Of a stretch of 64,000 bases of DNA, positions 54,958-63,161 are shown piece after piece. Each line of letters begins with the position of its first letter. The first letter of the stretch is position 1. Location of the stretch: contig NZ_CP048030.1 of assembly GCF_010092425.1 (NCBI RefSeq), positions 1,685,501 through 1,749,500 of the forward strand, read 5' to 3'. Both the position numbers and the translations under genes were made by a program. Origin of the DNA: Sinimarinibacterium sp. NLF-5-8. GTDB lineage: Bacteria; Pseudomonadota; Gammaproteobacteria; Nevskiales; Nevskiaceae. Under the pieces are notes generated by a model. It was not told the origin of the DNA, ran no database searches, and saw only the letters and a program-made list of their open reading frames with translations.

Positions 54958-56566
54958 GGTTTGCGTCCTCTAAAATCAAATCAGCCGCGCGCCAGGCGAT
55001 CGCCATCGTCGGCGCGTTGAGCGCAGAAACCGGGGTTTCGGGCATCACCGAGGCATCGGCCACCCGCAGGTTGTGCACGCCTTTGACGCGCAGGCGGGTA
55101 TCCACCGGGCTATCCGCCTCGTCGCCCATGCGGCAACTGCCGCAAAAATGAAACGTCGTCATCGTCGCCTTCTGTACCCAGCGCCAAATCCTGTTTTGAT
55201 CCTGGCTTTTGGCGCCCGCCGATAACGGCTTGGCACCGGTCTGCTGCAAGGGCGGCTGCGCCGCAATGCTCTGTGCGCGCGCGATCCCCGCCAGCAAGAT
55301 TTGCCGATCGACCGGGTCTTGGTAATACGCCGGATCAATCTGCGCCGCAGCGTTTGGATCGGCGCTCACTAGGCGCAAGCGCCCGCGCGAACGCGGCTTA
55401 CCCAGAATCACCACAATGCCAAAAATGCCCCGCACAAACCGCTGAAGCGGCGGTAGCTTGAACGCAAAATTGACCAGCGCGCGTAAAAAATTGCGCAGCG
55501 CGCGCCACTGATACAAACGCCCCGGCAGCGCCAAAATCGGCACCATTCGCAGCATCGACAAGCGCAGCGTTGGCGGTGCCGCAAAACCCACATAACAAGT
55601 ATCCGGCGCAGTTTTTGAACCCGCAGGCGCGCGCGCCGCATCAAAGCCATACAGCTGCGGATAAGCAAAATCCACCGGCTCCCGGCTGCGATAAAACAGG
55701 CACACATTGGGATGATCATGCAGATGCTTGCCAACGCCGGGCGCATCCACTTTGAGGTCAATCCCCAGCGGCTCCAGCTCTGCGCGCGCGCCCACGCCCG
55801 ACAGCATCAACAGCTTGGGCGTCTCCAGTGCGCCTGCGCACAGCACCACCTCGCCCTCAATCGCCATCCGCTGGTTTTGCCCTTGCGCGCGGTACTCCAG
55901 CGCGCGCACACGCCCATCTTCTATCAGCAAGCGTTGCACCTGGCAGCCGGTGCGCACCGTCAGCGTTGGCAACTGCGCATCGTGAATCCACGCGCGGTAC
56001 GAACTGCGGCGCTGATCTTCTCGGTAATTCATGGTGTTGCAACCCACCACCGCCGCCAGATCACCGTCATTCATCCCGTCTTGACGGGTAAATCCTGCCG
56101 CCACCGCCGCATCCAGCCAGCGCTGCGCAAACGGCGTCGGCGCGCGCGGTTGCACCGTGAGCTTTGCCTCCACCGCCGCAAATGCCGGAGCCAGATCATC
56201 CCAGCGCCAACCTTCGGGCCAATGCTCAAAATCGCGCGCATCCCCGCGCGTATACACCATGCCGTTGACCGCGCCACTGCCGCCCATGCCCCGCCCAGTG
56301 CCCAAATACAGCGCGCGCGCGCCGCAATCCGCCTGCGGCGCGCTCATGCGGTGATGCATCAATTCATCATTGGCAAACGCCTGGACAAACCCATCGGCAG
56401 ACAAGGTTTCAGGGTGCGCGCTGGCCGCATCGCCAGACTCCAGCAACAACACGCGCGCGCCCTGCTCCGCCAGCCGCGCAGCCACGATGCAGCCCGACGA
56501 ACCCGCGCCAACCACGACATATTCAAACGCCGTCGATGCGGGGTTTTGGGGATTGTTCTCACTCAT
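54950..56566 (-). CDS. GMC-family FAD alcohol dehydrogenase (choline dehydrogenase-like)
   Basis: A 538-residue GMC oxidoreductase: FAD motif YVVVGAGSSGCIVAARLAEQ, second motif GTGRGMGGSGAVNGMVYTRG, and VVLCAGALETPKLLMLSGVG; the C-terminal FHFCGSCRMG and NLRVADASVMPETPVSA carry the active-site and FAD-end motifs. It resembles medium-chain alcohol dehydrogenases such as AlkJ. Followed by an overlapping aldehyde dehydrogenase. A perfect palindrome lies 39 bases upstream, overlapping the putative promoter. Confidence 0.9.
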   Translation of the reverse strand: MSENNPQNPASTAFEYVVVGAGSSGCIVAARLAEQGARVLLLESGDAASAHPETLSADGFVQAFANDELMHHRMSAPQADCGARALYLGTGRGMGGSGAVNGMVYTRGDARDFEHWPEGWRWDDLAPAFAAVEAKLTVQPRAPTPFAQRWLDAAVAAGFTRQDGMNDGDLAAVVGCNTMNYREDQRRSSYRAWIHDAQLPTLTVRTGCQVQRLLIEDGRVRALEYRAQGQNQRMAIEGEVVLCAGALETPKLLMLSGVGARAELEPLGIDLKVDAPGVGKHLHDHPNVCLFYRSREPVDFAYPQLYGFDAARAPAGSKTAPDTCYVGFAAPPTLRLSMLRMVPILALPGRLYQWRALRNFLRALVNFAFKLPPLQRFVRGIFGIVVILGKPRSRGRLRLVSADPNAAAQIDPAYYQDPVDRQILLAGIARAQSIAAQPPLQQTGAKPLSAGAKSQDQNRIWRWVQKATMTTFHFCGSCRMGDEADSPVDTRLRVKGVHNLRVADASVMPETPVSALNAPTMAIAWRAADLILEDANHD

Positions 56567-56604
56567 GCGCAGATCACTTTAGAAGTGTTATTCTATATTT
56601 AGAA

Positions 56605-56630
56605 ATTACGATTATCCATTCAATCGTAAT
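56605..56630. promoter_or_regulatory. Perfect palindromic operator in the GMC/ALDH promoter
   Basis: ATTACGATT (56605-56613), 8-base spacer, AATCGTAAT (56622-56630): a 9-bp perfect inverted repeat in an AT-rich segment of otherwise GC-rich DNA. A TTGAAT within it and a TAAATA 16 bases on (minus strand) could be -35 and -10. Such size and symmetry suit a TetR-type repressor site. No regulator gene is adjacent. Confidence 0.68.
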
Positions 56631-57058
56631 GCTGCAAAGCTGTCAATCACCCACCGCGCGCGCGGCGCTCAGCCCCATCCAACAATCGCTGGCTTTCGTG
56701 GGCGCGGCTTCAGCCGCGCAGACAACGCCCGATCATTCGCGGGAGCCTTTGGTGGGAGCGGCTTGAGCCGCGAGTCAGCGTGCAAATCAGACCACAACCG
56801 CGCCGATGCAGTCCCTTTTAGCCCAACAAACCATCGTGGCAAAACCATCGCCCCATCACCCCCGTCATTGCGGCGAATGCCGCAATCCAGAAAAGCCTTC
56901 AGTGAATGACCGAACCTGGGCACTGGATCCTTGCTTGCGCAAGGATGACGGCCAGTGGGTTTTGGATGATCGCAGCAGGTTTTGCGCGCGCAGCTTGCAT
57001 CGACTGCGGTGGGCACTCGCAGCCATTCGCGGCTGAAGCCGCGAATCGGCGCGCGCGT
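56631..57058. repeat. REP-rich intergenic region
   Basis: No gene is supported in these 428 bases. There is a pair of inverted REPs of the CGTCATT..GCAATCCAG type (56862-56890 and 56923-56951), and three palindromes of the GTGGGAGCGGCTT.AGCCGCGA type (56698-56721, 56752-56774, and a perfect one at 57025-57046, ATTCGCGGCT/AGCCGCGAAT). The last lies just past the stop of the acyl-CoA dehydrogenase gene. Confidence 0.8.
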
Positions 57059-59377
57059 TCAGGCTTTGGGGCGCGCTTCTCTGGGCATGCCGAGGCCGCG
57101 TTCGGAGATGAGGTTGAGCTGAATTTCGTTGGTGCCGGCGTAGATGGTGTCAGAGCGCGAGAAGAAGAACAGTTGTTGCAGCGGGCGGATGGCGGGGTCG
57201 TCGCTGATCACGGCGGCCTGCGCGCCGAGCACGTCCATCGCCAACTCGCCCAGGTCGCGGTGCCAGTTGGACCAGAAGTATTTGTACATCAGCGCTTCGC
57301 GTCCCAATCCAGCCTCGGCGCTGGAGAGCATCCGCAGGGCGTTGTAGCGCATCACCCGCAGTCCACTCCAGGCTTGGGCGATGCGGCTGCAAATGCCGGG
57401 GTCGTTGATGCGGCCACTGGCTTTTGCGGCGTTGATGACCAGCGCCAGCTCGTGCGCAAAGTGCATTTGCTGCCCCAGGGTGGAGACGCCGCGTTCGGCT
57501 TCGAGCAGGCCCATGGCGACTTTCCAACCGTCACCGGGTTCGCCGACGACGTGTTCAGCTTGGGCGATGGCGCCGTCAAAAAACACTTCGTTGAACTCGG
57601 AGCCGCCGCCGATTTGTTTGATCGGGCGGATTTCGATGCCGGGTTGATTCAGCGGCATCAGCAAAAAGATCAGCCCCTTGTGGCCTTTGCTGCCGGGCTC
57701 GCAGCGGGCGAGGACAAAAATCCAGTCGGATTCATGTGCCAGCGAAGTCCAGATTTTCTGGCCGTTGACCACCCAGCGGCCATCGGCCTGTTGTTCGGCT
57801 CGGGTTTGCACGTTGGCCAGGTCGGAGCCTGCGCCGGGTTCGGAGTAGCCCTGCGCCCAGAAGGTTTTTCCGGCCACGATGTCGGGCAAAAACTGCTGTT
57901 TTTGCGCCTTAGAACCAAAGCGAATCAGCGCCGGGCCGAGCAAGCCTTCGCCAATGTGCCCCATGCGGCCAGGGCCACCGGCGCGCGCGTATTCTTCAAA
58001 GTAGATGACCTGTTGCTGGATCGACAGGCCGCGCCCGCCCGCTTCTTGCGGCCAGCCGACGCAGGTCCAGCCGCCAGAGGCCAGCTCACGCTCCCATTCT
58101 TTGCGCAGCGCCGGATCAACTTCTTCATCACCGGGGCCACCGCGAAATTGCAGCGAGGCAAAGCGGCCGGTCAGGTGCGCGCGCATCCACTGTGCAACCT
58201 CGGCGCGAAATGCGGCGTTTTCGGCGGTGTCGTCGGCGTTATCGGTGAGCAGCGCGGCGGGTGCTTGGCTGAGCACTTGCCCGACGCCGTCGATCAGCCG
58301 ATCGGCCGCGCCCAGCCAGTGCTGCGCGGCTTGCGCGCGCTTGAAGTACAGATGCGGGTCGTATTCCCAGGTAAAGCCGACGCCACCGTGGAGTTGAATC
58401 GCTTCTTGTGCGCAGTAAAACGCGGTATCGACCGCGCGCGCGCGCAGCATTGCGGCTTCTAGTGCCAGCCGTACCGGCGCGGCGTCGCTCATCGCCATGG
58501 CTGCGGTGCCTTGCACGGCGGAGCGCAGGGCTTCGATGCGAATCATCATTTGCGCGCAGCGGTGTTTGACGGCCTGAAAACCGGCAATGACGCGGCCAAA
58601 TTGTTTGCGCGTGGCGGTGTATTCCAGCGTCATGTCCAGGCATTGCTGGGCGGCGCCGAGTTGTTCGGCAGCCAGATAAATGCGCGCCAGCGACATTGCG
58701 CGGTGCAGCCCTTCGATCAGGCGCGCGGGGTCGTCAATGCGAGTGGCGGCGGCGTTGTCTACCGTGACCTCGGCCATGCGCCGCGCTTGATCCCAGGTAT
58801 TGAGCGCGCGCGCGCTCACGCCTTGGCTGGCGCGCGGCAGGATGAATAAACCGATGTCGCTATCACCCTCGCCCACTTGGGCAAACACCAGCAGTTGATC
58901 GGCGCTGCCGCCGTCCACGACTTGATCGAGGCGACCGCTGAGCTGCCAACCATCGCCTGCGCGCACGGCGTTCAGGCGCTCGCCGGATAAATCACCGGCC
59001 AGCGTCACCGCAAAGGTTTGCTCGCCGCTGGCAATTTGCGGCAACCACTGCGCGCGCGCCTCCATCGTGGCGATGGCGTCGATCAACGGCGCGGCCACAC
59101 AAACGGTGGCAAAAAACGGCGCGCACAGCAGCCGCCGTCCGGCCTGTTCCTGAATCAGGGCCAGCGTAGAAACCCCCAGCCCCAGGCCGCCATGATCTTC
59201 GTCAATGGCCACACCGCACCAGCCCAGTTCGTTGCCGATCTGCTGCCACACCGCAGCGTCATGGCCGCTGTCGCTGTCCATCGCGCGACGCACGGCGGGG
59301 GAATCGCTGGCATCGGCCAAAAAACGCTCGGCCATGTCGCGGATCATGATCTGGTCTTCGTTCAGGGTCAGGTTCAT
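57059..59377 (-). CDS. Two-domain fused acyl-CoA dehydrogenase (FadE34-like)
   Basis: A 772-residue protein with two acyl-CoA dehydrogenase domains: 1-375 (MNLTLNEDQIMIRDMAERFL, then VDTAFYCAQEAIQLHGGVGF) and 390-772 (WERELASGGWTCVGWPQEAG, GYSEPGAGSDLANVQTRAEQ, DTIYAGTNEIQLNLISERGL). Single-chain fusions of the alpha and beta subunits occur in steroid degraders (e.g. mycobacterial FadE34/ChsE3 and bile-acid-degrading proteobacteria), where they oxidise steroid side chains. Only by homology is a steroid substrate suggested. The C-terminal domain resembles the separate gene at the window's end. Followed by a thioesterase in the opposite order of transcription, i.e. upstream. Confidence 0.87.
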   Translation of the reverse strand: MNLTLNEDQIMIRDMAERFLADASDSPAVRRAMDSDSGHDAAVWQQIGNELGWCGVAIDEDHGGLGLGVSTLALIQEQAGRRLLCAPFFATVCVAAPLIDAIATMEARAQWLPQIASGEQTFAVTLAGDLSGERLNAVRAGDGWQLSGRLDQVVDGGSADQLLVFAQVGEGDSDIGLFILPRASQGVSARALNTWDQARRMAEVTVDNAAATRIDDPARLIEGLHRAMSLARIYLAAEQLGAAQQCLDMTLEYTATRKQFGRVIAGFQAVKHRCAQMMIRIEALRSAVQGTAAMAMSDAAPVRLALEAAMLRARAVDTAFYCAQEAIQLHGGVGFTWEYDPHLYFKRAQAAQHWLGAADRLIDGVGQVLSQAPAALLTDNADDTAENAAFRAEVAQWMRAHLTGRFASLQFRGGPGDEEVDPALRKEWERELASGGWTCVGWPQEAGGRGLSIQQQVIYFEEYARAGGPGRMGHIGEGLLGPALIRFGSKAQKQQFLPDIVAGKTFWAQGYSEPGAGSDLANVQTRAEQQADGRWVVNGQKIWTSLAHESDWIFVLARCEPGSKGHKGLIFLLMPLNQPGIEIRPIKQIGGGSEFNEVFFDGAIAQAEHVVGEPGDGWKVAMGLLEAERGVSTLGQQMHFAHELALVINAAKASGRINDPGICSRIAQAWSGLRVMRYNALRMLSSAEAGLGREALMYKYFWSNWHRDLGELAMDVLGAQAAVISDDPAIRPLQQLFFFSRSDTIYAGTNEIQLNLISERGLGMPREARPKA

Positions 59378-59406
59378 CGCGTAGGTGCCTTAGAAGGTCA
59401 AAAATG

Positions 59407-59442
59407 ACAAATAGCGTTACAAATAGCGTTACAAATAGCGCT
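59407..59442. repeat. Three tandem 12-bp repeats over the thioesterase stop codon
   Basis: ACAAATAGCGTT, ACAAATAGCGTT, ACAAATAGCGCT. On the minus strand each unit reads CGC TAT TTG TAA (the last ends TCA), so the final codons Arg-Tyr-Leu-stop of the thioesterase gene are copied after its own stop, giving two stops in a row. Confidence 0.8.
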
Positions 59443-59860
59443 GCAAAATCGCGCGCTCGTGATCGTTTAAAACCAGCGCCTGGCGCGTGATTTGATCCAG
59501 CCGCACCATCACCACCTCGGTGGTGTTGATGCACACATCGTTATGAAAAATCGCCGAGCCGATGGTGTAGGACTTGTTGCCAATGCGCAGGATGCGCAGG
59601 CCAATGCGCAAATCCGCCGGAAAATGCAGCTCGTGCAAATAGTCCACCTCGATGCGCGCGACCACGTTCTGGCGTGATTCGCCCTGCACCCACAGGCCGG
59701 TCTTGAGCAAAAAATCCACACGCCCCGACTCAAAATAAGTCAGCGTGGACTTGTTGTTGACGTGGCCGATGACGTCCAGATCGTCATAGCGCACCCGTTC
59801 TGTGGTCCAGAACGGGTACGCCGCCGGATCGGTGGCCGGTAATACGGAGGTTGAACTCAC
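59429..59860 (-). CDS. Hot-dog acyl-CoA thioesterase (4HBT family)
   Basis: A 143-residue thioesterase of the 4-hydroxybenzoyl-CoA type: VRYDDLDVIGHVNNKSTLTY (Asp active-site motif), YFESGRVDFLLKTGL, VARIEVDYLHELHFPADL. It hydrolyses acyl-CoA. The start is GTG 59860, overlapping the SDR stop as GTGA. Its last codons are part of a tandem repeat. The gene probably frees CoA in the same catabolic module. Confidence 0.85.
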   Translation of the reverse strand: MSSTSVLPATDPAAYPFWTTERVRYDDLDVIGHVNNKSTLTYFESGRVDFLLKTGLWVQGESRQNVVARIEVDYLHELHFPADLRIGLRILRIGNKSYTIGSAIFHNDVCINTTEVVMVRLDQITRQALVLNDHERAILQRYL

Positions 59861-60735
59861 GTTCCGTAAACCTTTTGCGGGGCGGGGTCTTTGGCGATCA
59901 AGCCTTCGATCACAGCGGTCAGATCCGCCGGATTCCAGCGCGCTTTGTTGTCGGCGATGGTGCCGGTTTTCCAGCCGTTGGCAACGGAAACCTTGCCGCC
60001 TTCCACCTCAAACACGCGGCCACTGACCTTGGCCGATAGCGGGCTGCACAGCCACACCACCAGCGGCGCGACGTTTTCGGGCGCGTAGTAGTCAAAGCTG
60101 CCGTCGGTGGGCTTTTTCATGATTTCGCCAAACGGGCCTTCGGTCATGCCGGTGCGCGCGGCCGGTGCCAGCGCGTTGGCGGTGATGCCGTAGCGTCCCA
60201 GTTCTGCGGCTTGCACCAGCGTTAATGAGGCAATGCCGCCCTTGGCCGCCGCATAGTTGGACTGGCCAATGCTGCCCTGCAAGCCTGCGCCGGAGCTGGT
60301 GTTGATGATGCGGGCATCGACTTTTTTGCCGTCTTTGACCTGCGCGCGCCAGTGCTTGACCAGAGTGTTGGCAATGCAAAAGTGACCTTTCATGTGCACT
60401 TTGATGACCAAATCCCATTCATCTTCGCTCATCGACGCAAACATGCGGTCGCGGACGATGCCTGCATTGTTGACCACGCCATGCACATCGCCAAAGGCAT
60501 CAACGCCCGCTTTGATAATGTTGGCGGCACCCGCCATGCTGGTGATGTCGTCAATCCCGGCAACGGCGGCGCCGCCCGCGGCCTTGATTTCGGCGACAAC
60601 GCCATTGGCGGCGTCGGCGTTGATGTCGTTGACCACGACATTGGCACCTTCGGCGGCCAGCGCCAGTGCGTAAGTGCGCCCCAGGCCGGAGCCGGAGCCA
60701 GTGACGATGATGGTGCGGTTATCGCAAATACCCAT
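59857..60735 (-). CDS. SDR-family (3-hydroxyacyl-CoA/17-beta-HSD type) dehydrogenase
   Basis: A 292-residue short-chain dehydrogenase with cofactor motif IIVTGSGSGLGRTYALAL, GVVNNAGIVRDRMFASM and catalytic NTSSGAGLQGSIGQSNYAAA. It resembles the 17-beta-HSD4/hydroxyacyl-CoA type used in peroxisomal-style and steroid beta-oxidation. Ribosome-binding site AGGAGA. It overlaps the thioesterase by 4 bases, so the two are co-translated. Confidence 0.85.
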   Translation of the reverse strand: MGICDNRTIIVTGSGSGLGRTYALALAAEGANVVVNDINADAANGVVAEIKAAGGAAVAGIDDITSMAGAANIIKAGVDAFGDVHGVVNNAGIVRDRMFASMSEDEWDLVIKVHMKGHFCIANTLVKHWRAQVKDGKKVDARIINTSSGAGLQGSIGQSNYAAAKGGIASLTLVQAAELGRYGITANALAPAARTGMTEGPFGEIMKKPTDGSFDYYAPENVAPLVVWLCSPLSAKVSGRVFEVEGGKVSVANGWKTGTIADNKARWNPADLTAVIEGLIAKDPAPQKVYGT

Positions 60736-60760
60736 GAGGGTTTCTCCTGATGTTTTGAGG

Positions 60761-60794
60761 GCTCAGGCGCGCGGGTTTGCGCGCGCGCCTGAGC
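60761..60794. repeat. Long GC-rich inverted repeat between thiolase and SDR genes
   Basis: Arms GCTCAGGCGCGCG and CGCGCGCCTGAGC (13 bp, perfect) with an 8-base loop. No T-run on either side. It lies in the 161-base gap and could stabilise or separate the transcripts. Confidence 0.6.
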
Positions 60795-60896
60795 GGGGAT
60801 GGAGTGCTGGCAGGCGCTGCGCAGATTCAGAAAGCGCGCGCTTTGCGGCAAGCCGGCCTCGGCAAAGAGCCTGCTTGACCCGCTATGCCAACGGGC

Positions 60897-62045
60897 TTAC
60901 AGCCGTTCGATGATGGTGACGTTAGCCACACCGCCGCCTTCGCACATGGTTTGCAGGCCGTAGCGGCCGCCGGTGCGTTCCAGCTCGTGCAGCAACGTGG
61001 TCATCAGCTTGACGCCAGTGGCGCCCAGCGGGTGCGACAGAGCAATGGCGCCGCCGTTGACGTTGGTTTTTTCGTGCGGATAGCCGATTTCCTTGAACCA
61101 CGACAGCACCACCGGCGCGAAGGCTTCGTTGATTTCAACCAGGTCGATCTGATCCATCGTCATGCCGGATTTTTTCATCGCGTTGCGGGTGGCTGCGATC
61201 GGTGCGGTGAGCATGAAGATGGGGTCGTCCGAGTAGACGCTCATGTGGTGAATGCGCGCGCGCGCTTTGAGGCCGTATTTTTTCAGCGCGCGCTCGGAGA
61301 CGATCAGCATTGCTGCGGCGGCGTCGCCGGTTTGGCTGGACACACCGGCGGTGATGGTGCCGCCCGGCATCAGCGGTTCCAGCGTGGCCATTTTTTCCAG
61401 TGAGGTATCGCGCACGGTTTCGTCTTGGGTGACGCCTTCAAACGGCACAATCTCCCGATCAAAACGGCCTTCTTGCTGGGCTTGGCGCGCGCGGCGGTGG
61501 GATTCGAGCGCGAACTTTTCCATATCCAGGCGTGAGATGTTCCATTTGTCAGCGATCTTTTGCGCGCCGACAAACTGCGACACGGGTTGATCGCCAAAGC
61601 GCGCAGCCCAGCCTTTGGAGCCGGAGAACGGATCGCTAAAGCCTAGCGGTTTGGCGCAAGTCATCGCCGAGGAAATCGGGATTTGCGTCATCGTTTGCAC
61701 GCCACCGGCGACGATCACGTCCTGGGTGCCACTCATTACCGCCTGGGCGGCAAAGTGCACGGCCTGCTGGCTGGAGCCGCATTGACGGTCGATGGTGACG
61801 CCCGGCACATGCATCGGCAGCCCGGCTGCCAGCCATGCGGTGCGCGCGATGTTGCCGGCCAACGGGCCGATGGCATCCAGGCAGCCAAAGATCACGTCGT
61901 CGTAATCCTCAGCGGGAATGGCGTTGCGTTCCACCAGCGATTTGATCGCAAAGGCGCCCAAATCGGCGCCATGAACGTGCGCCAGGCCGCCTTTGCGTTT
62001 GCCGGTGGGAGTGCGCAGACAATCGACGATATATGCTTCTGCCAT
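60897..62045 (-). CDS. Thiolase, FadA6-like
   Basis: A 382-residue acetyl-CoA acyltransferase with nucleophile Cys89 in TIDRQCGSSQQAVHF, His in NGGAIALSHPLGATG and the C-terminal Cys in QTMCEGGGVANVTI. The N-terminus AEAYIVDCLRTPTGKRKG, DVIFGCLDAIGPLAGNIART and IPISSAMT match the FadA6-type thiolases of steroid C/D-ring breakdown more than FadA/PhaA, from memory of that family. Upstream are two acyl-CoA dehydrogenase genes, downstream SDR and thioesterase genes. Confidence 0.88.
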   Translation of the reverse strand: MAEAYIVDCLRTPTGKRKGGLAHVHGADLGAFAIKSLVERNAIPAEDYDDVIFGCLDAIGPLAGNIARTAWLAAGLPMHVPGVTIDRQCGSSQQAVHFAAQAVMSGTQDVIVAGGVQTMTQIPISSAMTCAKPLGFSDPFSGSKGWAARFGDQPVSQFVGAQKIADKWNISRLDMEKFALESHRRARQAQQEGRFDREIVPFEGVTQDETVRDTSLEKMATLEPLMPGGTITAGVSSQTGDAAAAMLIVSERALKKYGLKARARIHHMSVYSDDPIFMLTAPIAATRNAMKKSGMTMDQIDLVEINEAFAPVVLSWFKEIGYPHEKTNVNGGAIALSHPLGATGVKLMTTLLHELERTGGRYGLQTMCEGGGVANVTIIERL

Positions 62046-62085
62046 GATCTTTCTCTTGTTAATTCAGTGTGTTAATTAAGTTGAC

Positions 62086-63144
62086 TCAAACAAAGCTGGC
62101 GGTGGGGCCGAGTTCAAACGCCGCCGACAGCAAAGCTTTTTCCACGCGCGATTTGTGAAAAATGCGATCGCCCCAGGCGGCATTGAGTGCCCACGCGCGC
62201 TTCATAAACATTTGCAAATCCGATTCCCAGGTATAGCCAATGCCGCCGTGGGTTTGGATGCTGTTGCGCGCGGCCAGCAGCGCCGCTTCACCCGCAGCCA
62301 GGCGCGCGTGCGAAACGTGAACACTGGCGGTGGCGGCGTTTTCGGCCAGCGCATAAGCCGCGCGGTGCAGCACCGGCGTAGCAAACTCAATTTTCACGGC
62401 GATGTTGGCCATGTGGTGTTTGATCGCCTGGAAGCTGCCAATCGGCTTGCCAAACTGCTTGCGCTGGGCGGCGTAATCCACGCCCAAATCCAGCATTCGC
62501 TGTGCCAAGCCAATCAACTGCGCGCTGATCGCCAGGCTGGCGCGATCAATCGCCCCTGCCCACAGCGCCTTGCCGCTGGCGGCATCGCAAACGCGGGTGG
62601 CTTCGCTGGGCGTCCACGTCACATGAAACAGGCGGCGCGATAAATCAATGCTGGAGTTGAGCGACAACTGCACGTCTGCGGGCTTGACCGCGTGCACTTC
62701 ATCGTTGTGCCACAGCAGCAGCAGACCGGCGTTTTTGGCGTCGGCCACCATCGGGTTGATCGGGTGTCCCACGGCAATGCGCGCCTCGCCACTGGCCACC
62801 TTGGGCAGCCATTCGGTTTTAACCGGATGATCGTCGGCCAGGCCGTTGAGCAAATAAGCGCCAACGTAGGCGGTATCCAGCAGCGAATCGGGAATGGCGA
62901 AATAGCCCAGCTCTTGCTGCACCAGCACCCAATCCAGATCGCTCATACCCAGGCCGTCGAATTTCTCAGGCACCGACATGGCGGTGAGCCCTTGTTCGGC
63001 CAGCTTGCCGCGCATTTCATTGGAGCGACCGCTTTCGGTGGTTTCCCAAATCTCGCGCAGCCACTCCGGCGGCGCTTCAACCATTAAAAACTTGCGAATC
63101 GCATCCCGAAACGCGAGCTGTTCGTCTGCAAAATTAAAGTCCAT
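62086..63144 (-). CDS. Acyl-CoA dehydrogenase, shorter subunit type
   Basis: A 352-residue acyl-CoA dehydrogenase-like protein: MDFNFADEQLAFRDAIRKFL, GLGMSDLDWVLVQQELGYFA, and C-terminal YAAQRKQFGKPIGSFQAIKH, ARNSIQTHGGIGYTWESDLQ. The central FAD/acyl-binding region is poorly conserved, as in the beta-type subunits of heteromeric alpha2beta2 enzymes. It lies 17 bases after a full-length-type acyl-CoA dehydrogenase, a likely partner. ATG 63144 is the family start; the longer frame upstream is not supported. Confidence 0.85.
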   Translation of the reverse strand: MDFNFADEQLAFRDAIRKFLMVEAPPEWLREIWETTESGRSNEMRGKLAEQGLTAMSVPEKFDGLGMSDLDWVLVQQELGYFAIPDSLLDTAYVGAYLLNGLADDHPVKTEWLPKVASGEARIAVGHPINPMVADAKNAGLLLLWHNDEVHAVKPADVQLSLNSSIDLSRRLFHVTWTPSEATRVCDAASGKALWAGAIDRASLAISAQLIGLAQRMLDLGVDYAAQRKQFGKPIGSFQAIKHHMANIAVKIEFATPVLHRAAYALAENAATASVHVSHARLAAGEAALLAARNSIQTHGGIGYTWESDLQMFMKRAWALNAAWGDRIFHKSRVEKALLSAAFELGPTASFV

Positions 63145-63161
63145 GCGAAAGGCTCCGGTTC

